A stretch of DNA of 64,000 bases. Origin: Diphasiastrum complanatum (Eukaryota > Streptophyta > Lycopodiopsida > Lycopodiales > Lycopodiaceae). The stretch covers positions 8,249,267-8,313,266 of the forward strand of contig CM055111.1 in the NCBI GenBank assembly GCA_029204225.1, given 5' to 3'. The position numbers and the translations under genes were made by a program. Below the pieces are notes generated by a model. It saw only the letters and a list, made by a program, of their open reading frames with translations, was not told the DNA's origin and did not search any database. This document shows, one piece after another, positions 57,543-64,000 of this stretch; position 1 is the stretch's first letter, and every line of letters begins with the position of its first letter.

Positions 57543-57900
57543 CACCCTTATGTCATGCTTCCCTTAGGCCTTTCTCTTTATTGTACGAAGCCTTTCAATG
57601 TTTTCATAAATTGTTCCAAAAAAAACATGCATTGGCTATGGACAGTGCCTGTATTGATAATATCAATCAATGAGATCACACCAAAATCACAATAATAATA
57701 CACTATAATTGACTACGAATAGCCAAATGATGAAAGTAGATGAAGTGTGCCTTGGTCTTGTTGCCTCAATGGATGCTAGATGTATCTCTTTGGATGAAAT
57801 GTACCTTTATAAGCAAATTAAATACCAATTGGCATATGCACAATAGTTAGATCATCTTGAATCATCTTATTTGTGGTTATTATTAAAAACAACGTGATTT
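57543..57900. other. Flank of the copia B 3' LTR, no gene
   Basis: Presumed original target-site flank carried along by the inversion. No motif recognised. Confidence 0.4.
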
Positions 57901-58952
57901 GCATTGGTCATACCTCACTAAACACATTGATTTTGTAGATTGCACTCCTAAGCTCTTCTGTTAGAAACCCTCTCAACACCAAGGGGAGCACAAATTATAT
58001 ACACAAGAACAATGTGGTCATTAAGATCCATAGATGAGTTGAAACAAGGCACAATTGTGGAGTTTTTGGTTGAGAAGACTCCTCCTCAAGCCTCGGCCCT
58101 TCCCCATCATCATCTTAGATCATTGATAGATATGAAGATCCACCATCATAAAGAGTGCTCTCGGCCCCTTCAAGCTCAAATTTTTGCCTCTCATGGAAAA
58201 TGACATCTCTACTAATCGTGATCTTACTAGCAAAAAAATTCCATAAGCTTTTCTAGTGGTGGAATATCCCAACATGACCTCCTTGATAGAGTTCGGATAA
58301 TCTTTACTCCTTACTTTCAATGGAACATGTATAAAACATTTGGATCCAAATATCCTCAAGTTCTCAACATTAGGCTTCTTCTAATACAACAATTCATAAG
58401 TGTTCTACCTCCAATAGCAAGATTAGGCAACAAATTGCATAAGTAGTTTGCACAAGTGAGAGCCTCACCCCAAAAATGTCTTTGGAAGACATGCATCCAA
58501 CCTCATAGCTTTTGCACATTCATAGAGCTCAGTTTTTCTTCTCGTCCACTCCATTTTGTTGAGGTGAATAAGGACATGTAAGTTCCCTTTTGCTGTCTTG
58601 TTGCTCACAATACTCCTGGAATTTGGTCAAGAAAGTTTCAAACATCATTGACATTGAAGAGAAGAGATAAATCTATATGAATCTTGAATACTCATTAATA
58701 AAAGATAAACATAGATGCACCACCATTGCTTTTAGTTGAAGAGAAATACACATTCGAGTGGATTAGTTGAAAAAAAATTTGAGAGGAAGTAGAACATCTT
58801 GGAAATGGCTTTCTATGTGCTTTTACCAAAGCACAAGCCTCACAAGCATGAACATTTGATAAGGATTGGCAATGCCACACACCAACTCGACATCACATAT
58901 GCAATCGCCTATGGAATGCAGTTCATTCTTTATTGTCTTTATTCTGGTCATG
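57900..58952 (-). pseudogene. Ty1/copia integrase fragment (copia A, copy 2)
   Basis: The minus strand reads SNVHACEACALVKAHRKPFP and LIHSNVYFSSTKSNGG (58880-58695), then MRIFGSKCFIHVPLKVRSK and GYSTTRKAYGIF (58359-58120). It matches 2600-3335 in reverse complement, including the decayed catalytic middle. Its right end at about 58952 is the second breakpoint of the inferred inversion that split copia B. Confidence 0.8.
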
Positions 58953-61715
58953 TAGGGTTGTACTGATTCAGATTGACATTTGACAGTAAATTTCTCAACC
59001 AAAATGCTTCCTTGATAGATTGAGAAGCAGCAATGTATTCTGCTTCTATAGAAGAAAGTGCGATAGAAGTTTGCTTACGACTGTTCCATGAGATAGGACC
59101 GTCGTTGAAGAAGAATGTAAATCCAGATGTGGGTTTACGATTGTCTACATCTCCTCCCCATCTTGCATCAGAATAACCACTAAGCTGATGAAGATTGTTG
59201 TTGCTGACATCTCCATAGCAGATGCACTAGTCCATGGTAGCTCAAATATATCACATGACTCGTATGAGAGTCTTCCAATGGGTAATGCCAGGATTGGCCA
59301 TATATTGGCTAAGTGAGCTTACAACAAAAGAGATATCTGGTCTTGTATAGACCATTGCATACATGAGAGATCCAAGTATTGATCGATAAGGATACTCTCT
59401 CATTTGCTCCTCTTCCTGCTTGGTCTAGGGACATTGGTCCTTTGACAAATGCAGGCTTGGATCCATTGGTGAGTGAGCTAATTTACAATTCATCAAATTA
59501 TATCTACTAAGAACATTGTGAAGATACCTTTGTTGAGTGATGTAAATCAGTCGCTTTGCTCTGTCTCTGTGGATTTGAATTCCCATACAGAAGTAAGCTT
59601 CGCCTAGATCAGTCATGTCGAACTCTGAAAACAACATCTGCTTCGAATCCTTGACCATATTGGTATTGTTGCTAAAGAGCAACATATCATCCACGTATAA
59701 GGTGATGATAATGAAGGATTGTTGCATTGACTTGAAATAGATGATGCAATCAACAATGCTTGGTTTAAATCCTTGTTCAATGAGGAATGTGTTGATCCTC
59801 TGAAACCAAGCTTTGGCAGACTGTTTCAAGTCGTATAGTGCTTTGTGGAGTTTACAGACATGATTCTTCATACCTTCCAAAATGTATCCTTCGGGCTAGA
59901 TCATGTAGATATCTTTTTGTATAACTCCATTCAGATAGGCTGTTTGTACATCAAGTTGATGCACTTTGAGGTCGGAAACTACAATATAAGACAGAAGCAT
60001 TCCGATCGTCGAATGTTTGACTACTGGACTGAAAGTCTCATTGTAGTCAACATTCAAGATCTGGGTGAATCCTTGTGCTACTAGTCTTGCCTTCCTTTGA
60101 TCAGTTGCTCCATTGGCATTGTATTTGATCTTAAAGATCCATTTGCAATCAATGATATTGCAGCCAATAGGAGCTTCGACTAATGACCATGTATGATTCT
60201 TGATCAGAGAGGAATACTCTCTGTCCATAGCTTCTCTCTAGAGATCAGAGTCTGGTTGGCTGAGTGCCTCTTTGACTGTCGTCAGTTCCTATATCAAGAG
60301 ACAAGCAAACTCAAGAGTATACCTTGTGGGCTATGTGTGCACTCGACTTGATCTTCTAAGAGGATTCAACTAATGAACCGCTCCTGGGACTTGCTGGGTA
60401 ACAACAACATCTTCGTCTGATTCATTGTCACAAAGTGGGTTGAGAACAAACATGCCTGAGCCAGAAGCTCGGACTGTCGTGTCAATGGCAGGTGATGAAG
60501 GTCCTTCTTAAGCAATATCCTTGCCTTTGAGGTCGACAAACTGATCCTCGATAAAGACTATATCTCGGTTATACAAGATTTGTTGGGTATCAGGATCATA
60601 CAACTTATAAGTATTATCAGATGAAGTATATCCGATCAGGATGGTCTTGAGACCGTGGAAGTTCAATTTCTTCTTCGTGTCTTTTGGGATCTACACGTAG
60701 GCAATGCACCCAAACACTCTTAGGTTCTTCAAAGAAGGCTTAGAGCCTGTCCACAGCTCGTGGGGTGTCTTGCCTGAGAGGGCCATGGTCGAACATCTAT
60801 TCTAGATGTAAGCTGCAGTGGAGATAGCTTCATCCTAGAATCTCTTGGGCAACGATGCATGCGATAGCATACATTTGGCAGATTCAACCAGGGTATGGTT
60901 CTTCCCCTCGGCTAAGCCATTAGACTGAGGACTGTAAGGAGTGATGAATTGTTGCTTGATGCCTTGGCTTTGGCAGTACTCCTTAAACTCAATAGAGATA
61001 TATTCTCCACCGTTGTCTGACCTGAGGACCTTGATTGTCCTTCCAGTCTCCTTCTCTGCACGCTCCTTGAAAATTCTGAAGCAGTTGAAGGCTTCTGATT
61101 TCTTTTTTATAAAATACACCATAGTCCTTCTGGAAAATTCATCAATAAAGGTTATAAAATACTTGGGATCCTTCAGCGAAGGATTTTTCATCGGGCAGAA
61201 TCACCATTCATCATCTTGAGAGAGTAGAATTTCTTCCTGGGATGTAGCTTGGGAGCTATATCTCGCACTTCATATAGTGTGCTCAAGATGTCCCAGACTT
61301 CTTTCGATGTATGAGCCTCGGATACATCGTTGATCTGGGTATCCATGATGTTGAGGATGATCAACGTGAAAGCCTTTCCATTCTTCAGCTTCCATTTGGC
61401 GATTGCTGCATCATCTGTTTCGGGTTTCCCTTTTGCACCTGTAACAATGTCATACAATTCTTTAGCCATTAGTATAGTTTTCATCTTAAATTTTCACAGA
61501 TGGTAATTGGCTCCATCAAGCTTGTCCATGATAGGACTGGCTTTCCCTTGGGAATCCATGTGGAAGAATTAGTCTAAGTGATAGGGAAAACTATCAGTGA
61601 CTTAAGTATGAAAATTTGATACTAAAAATATAGAACAAGAAAACAATTACTCTATCGGCTAGTAGAGTCTTGTACTGTGGAAGCTTATCAAGATATGAAA
61701 ATAATTCTAATACCA
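58953..61715 (-). pseudogene. Body of copia B: partial gag, integrase, RT, RNase H start
   Basis: Reading the minus strand from 61484: gag (MKTILMAKELYDIV, KWKLKNGKAFTLI, EVWDILSTLYEV) stops at MNGDSAR. It is joined directly to integrase (MKNPSLKDPKYFITFIDEFS, LRSDNGGEY, PYSPQSNGLAEGKNHTLVES), so the knuckle, protease and pre-integrase were deleted. Next come LRVFGCIAYV and KLYDPDTQQILYN. RT reads NHTWSLVEAPIGCNIIDCKW, KVHQLDVQTAYLNG, HKALYDLKQSAKAWF and ITLYVDDMLLF (YVDD intact). RNase H reads GYSDARWGGD, TSGFTFFFNDGPISW and SSIEAEYIAASQSIKEAFWL, ending abruptly at NLNQYNPT (about 58953). Stops such as the one after DIYMI show decay. Confidence 0.93.
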
Positions 61716-61720
61716 TGTTG

Positions 61721-61764
<44 letters not shown>

Positions 61765-62766
61765 AGGGTGTCATGAGTGAGAAACAAAAATCAGCTCAGA
61801 AGGTAAGACGAGCACGAACGAGAAACGAAACACGAACGAGAAACGAAACACGAACGAGAAACAAAACACGAACGAAAATGAAACAAAAACGAAAAGTGTT
61901 CGTGAGCAGCGGAACGAGCTATATGACTTTTTTCGTAAGCATGACTATGCCTATTAGAACGAACAGAGCGTTAGTCATGGAAATCACGGTCATTCTTGAT
62001 TACGCAGCCAAACATTAATAAATGAAGCACCAGAAGGATAGTCGCGAATGATTCGCAAAAGACAAGCCTTAAATGCTAGTCGTCTATTACCAAAATGAGC
62101 AACTAGAAAAGCCAAATAGAATGAATGATAAGCAGAGCAATATTAACACATCTCTAAACGCAGAACAAAGAATTGTTATCATATTAAATATATCAAGTAT
62201 ACATGTCAATAATGCAGCAGAGCACAAAACTATAGCGGACGAAACCACGTGCTCCACGAAGTTTATTTCAATCTGCAAAAGGAATGAAGCCTTAATACTG
62301 ACAATAAAAAATCAATGCACAGGCCAACTACTTAGTCTATATCTCTGATAAGCTTCTAATGCTATTTTACATACACTCTCCTCTTCACATCTTCAATAGT
62401 CAAACTGAATGCTCAAATGGTATTTAGTATATATATACATAATGTTACAAGTGTGAAGATGAAGAAAGTACAGGGTGGATGTGTTGTTTGTAGGAGATCG
62501 TGAGTGGCTGCAGTCATTGTCCAGTCTGTTAGCGCAACTGCATGGGGTGAGCGTGAAAAGGATGCGATGTCAGCCTTTGCTGAGGTAAACGTTGGTTGTC
62601 ACCCAAACACATGTAAACATATAGTGTTGTGATTCTTTTGTCTTTTCTTCGCCTGTGAGAATTTGCATAATAATATGCAGACTACGCGACAACGCAAGTA
62701 AATATGCAGCATGAATGGAGGCAAATTAAAATGGAATTTAGGAGATTAGAGAAAATAAATCCAACA
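61716..62766 (-). mobile_element. 5' LTR of copia B (1051 bp, minus orientation)
   Basis: On the minus strand it starts TGTTGGATTTATTTTC at 62766 and ends TCTCTCCCCAACA at 61716. It is followed at once by TGGTATTAGAAT, a decayed form of the tRNA-Met primer-binding site. It contains a short minisatellite of ACGAACGAGAAACGAAAC units (plus strand 61809-61878) and a GA tract (61722-61760). The five bases outside (plus GCTAG at 62767-62771, minus CTAGC) equal those after the LTR at 57538-57542. Confidence 0.92.
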
Positions 62767-62771
62767 GCTAG

Positions 62772-63139
62772 TGCAAGAATCCATGGTCTATATCATAGAG
62801 TTCCTTGCTCACAGCGATCCTTCGTTTTTCATCTTTGGAATAATAAGAATGATGAACGTGTTGTTGGGGAGATTCCTCAAGGAAACTTGAGTGATTAAGA
62901 GAATGAGTGAGTCCTTCGGGAAGAAGATGAATAAGTTTTGCATTCTTAATAGTGAAGAAATACGACTATGAGAAAAGATGAGAGTGGTAGTTTTGCCATT
63001 GACCCCACCAAACTTTGGATCGATCAAAACGATACATTTGTTACTTCTCAACAATGTGAGGTAGGTACATAACATACATACTTATTACGAGTCAATATTT
63101 ATGGTAACATCAATTACATATGGTCTTTCATCTCGTGTT
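62772..63139. other. Flank right of copia B, no gene recognised
   Basis: The short frame crossing it is not convincing. It should be the original left neighbour, in element orientation, of the copia B insertion site. Confidence 0.4.
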
Positions 63140-63420
63140 AGAATCCCCATCATCGTTCCGGTCATTGCTAAGACACAACTAGGTGACGAACGCTACGTTA
63201 CCTCCCAACCATAGAGGTACTGCCACCTCTCCCCCGTGCACTGGAGTTATAGCCAAGCAAGCTTGGATCCTCAATAAGCCATGGTGTCACATACCACCAT
63301 ACCTTACCCTCAACCCTCACCTACCTATATCCTGAAGCCTAGATATTTGTCCTGATCTGATTGCTAGTGGAAGAGCTCTTCATTCTCTAGGTGAGAATGA
63401 ATGACAAGCTCAAGGAGATC
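63140..63420 (+). mobile_element. Gypsy fragment (pre-chromodomain linker), related to 25520-25790
   Basis: Matches the reverse complement of 25520-25790 (GAATCCCCATCATCGTTCCGG, CCAACCATAGAGGTACT, GTGCACTGGAG, GAAGAGCTCTTCATTCTC). In the 25-kb copy this piece lies upstream of the chromodomain on the same strand. Here its partner (63497-63765) is on the opposite strand. Confidence 0.65.
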
Positions 63421-63496
63421 CACCTCTATATTCATAGTCCAGGTGGGTCATCTTCGACCATAGAAGTCACGCATGACCATCGACATGCGACAGTTG

Positions 63497-63765
63497 TGCA
63501 CACTGATGCGGGTCCACAACAAAGGGTTACCTCATGCCAATAGGACATTGACACATGGAACCCAAGGGTCCTATAGCTCCATACAACATTTCGTCACATA
63601 AATGAGACCGTCACCTCAAGTTATTTGTGGCGTGCCCTTATGGGTACATAATATTCCCTCCCCCTTTAAGAGTATCCTCCTAATGGGACCAAACCAAGGA
63701 AGTTCAGTCATAAAAAGTATTCTCTCTCCCAAGTGTCGTCGTGATCTGACTTGCCTTTCCAACTT
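63497..63765 (-). mobile_element. Gypsy chromodomain end, PPT and LTR start, related to 25186-25460
   Basis: The minus strand reads WKGKSDHDDTWERE and then a purine-rich AAAGGGGGAGGGAA followed by TATTATGTACCC (63650 region). This equals the 25-kb copy in the same window orientation. Frameshifts prevent a continuous frame. Confidence 0.65.
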
Positions 63766-64000
63766 ACCAAAAACACAATAACATATTGTGCAGATTCTGA
63801 CGTGGGAGTTCGACGACGTATGTTCAAAAATTTGATAATCCGTCACAATCCGACACGTCGAAATACAACGTCCCAGTAAAATATCCAAAAATCAGAGTCC
63901 GGCAATCGGAAAATATGGGCGGCAACCAATTTTTGAAAGGCACATCGAGATCAGACATCCAAAGACGTCGTTTGTTATCTGATGTGGACATCACATTGCG
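63766..64000. other. Window end, nothing recognised
   Basis: CG-containing sequence with repeated CCGNCAATC/CAATCCGACACG-like phrases; no gene supported. Confidence 0.4.

Overview
The window looks like intergenic DNA from a large, repeat-rich seed-plant nuclear genome. Evidence: decayed Ty1/copia and Ty3/gypsy LTR retrotransposons, a LINE endonuclease, hAT-like and TNP2-like DNA-transposon relics, many long (CT)n tracts, GT..AG-like splice signals, and a plant eight-cysteine lipid-transfer protein. A gymnosperm would fit, but nothing here names the species. No prokaryotic or organellar gene order is visible.

Layout. 0-3.4 kb: 3' end of a minus-strand copia element, a few orphan exon-like pieces, and a plus-strand copia integrase fragment. 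4.07-15.02 kb: a segment 'A' present twice in direct orientation (A1 4073-8160; A2 11504-15017). Each copy carries a broken gene for a kinesin-light-chain-like TPR protein. Between them lies segment 'B' (8225-11503) with a secreted lipid-transfer-protein gene on the minus strand. B recurs in inverted orientation at 40368-43462, again with an open LTP gene, now on the plus strand. 16-17.1 kb: a hAT-like palindromic end and a BED zinc-finger exon. 17.2-27.3 kb: a train of truncated gypsy elements (plus gypsy 1, plus gypsy 2, minus gypsy 4 fragment, plus gypsy 3). 27.3-28.9 kb: minus-strand LINE fragment. 32.4-40.0 kb: copia C with a (CT)36 tract inside its RNase H; its 3' LTR is interrupted by copia D, the only element here with both LTRs, primer-binding site and polypurine tract. 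43.5-47.9 kb: an LTR with tRNA-Met-type primer-binding site, then a TNP2-like transposase relic. 48-56.3 kb: two direct copies of a 700-bp copia tail separated by microsatellites and featureless DNA. 56.3-62.8 kb: a copia element (B) whose two LTRs point toward each other but share the same 5-bp target duplication, best read as one insertion later split by an inversion. 62.8-64 kb: scrambled gypsy chromodomain/LTR pieces.

Only the two LTP genes look potentially functional. Both are short secreted proteins with a complete cysteine pattern, conserved TATA boxes and a conserved splice donor near the C-terminus. Everything else is mobile-element debris or pseudogene, so there is no pathway linking neighbours. 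The biological interest is the history of duplication, inversion and nesting. I found no convincing new molecular system; the strongest observations are the LTP inverted duplication, the A-B-A arrangement of the TPR pseudogenes, and the TSD-proven rearranged copia element.
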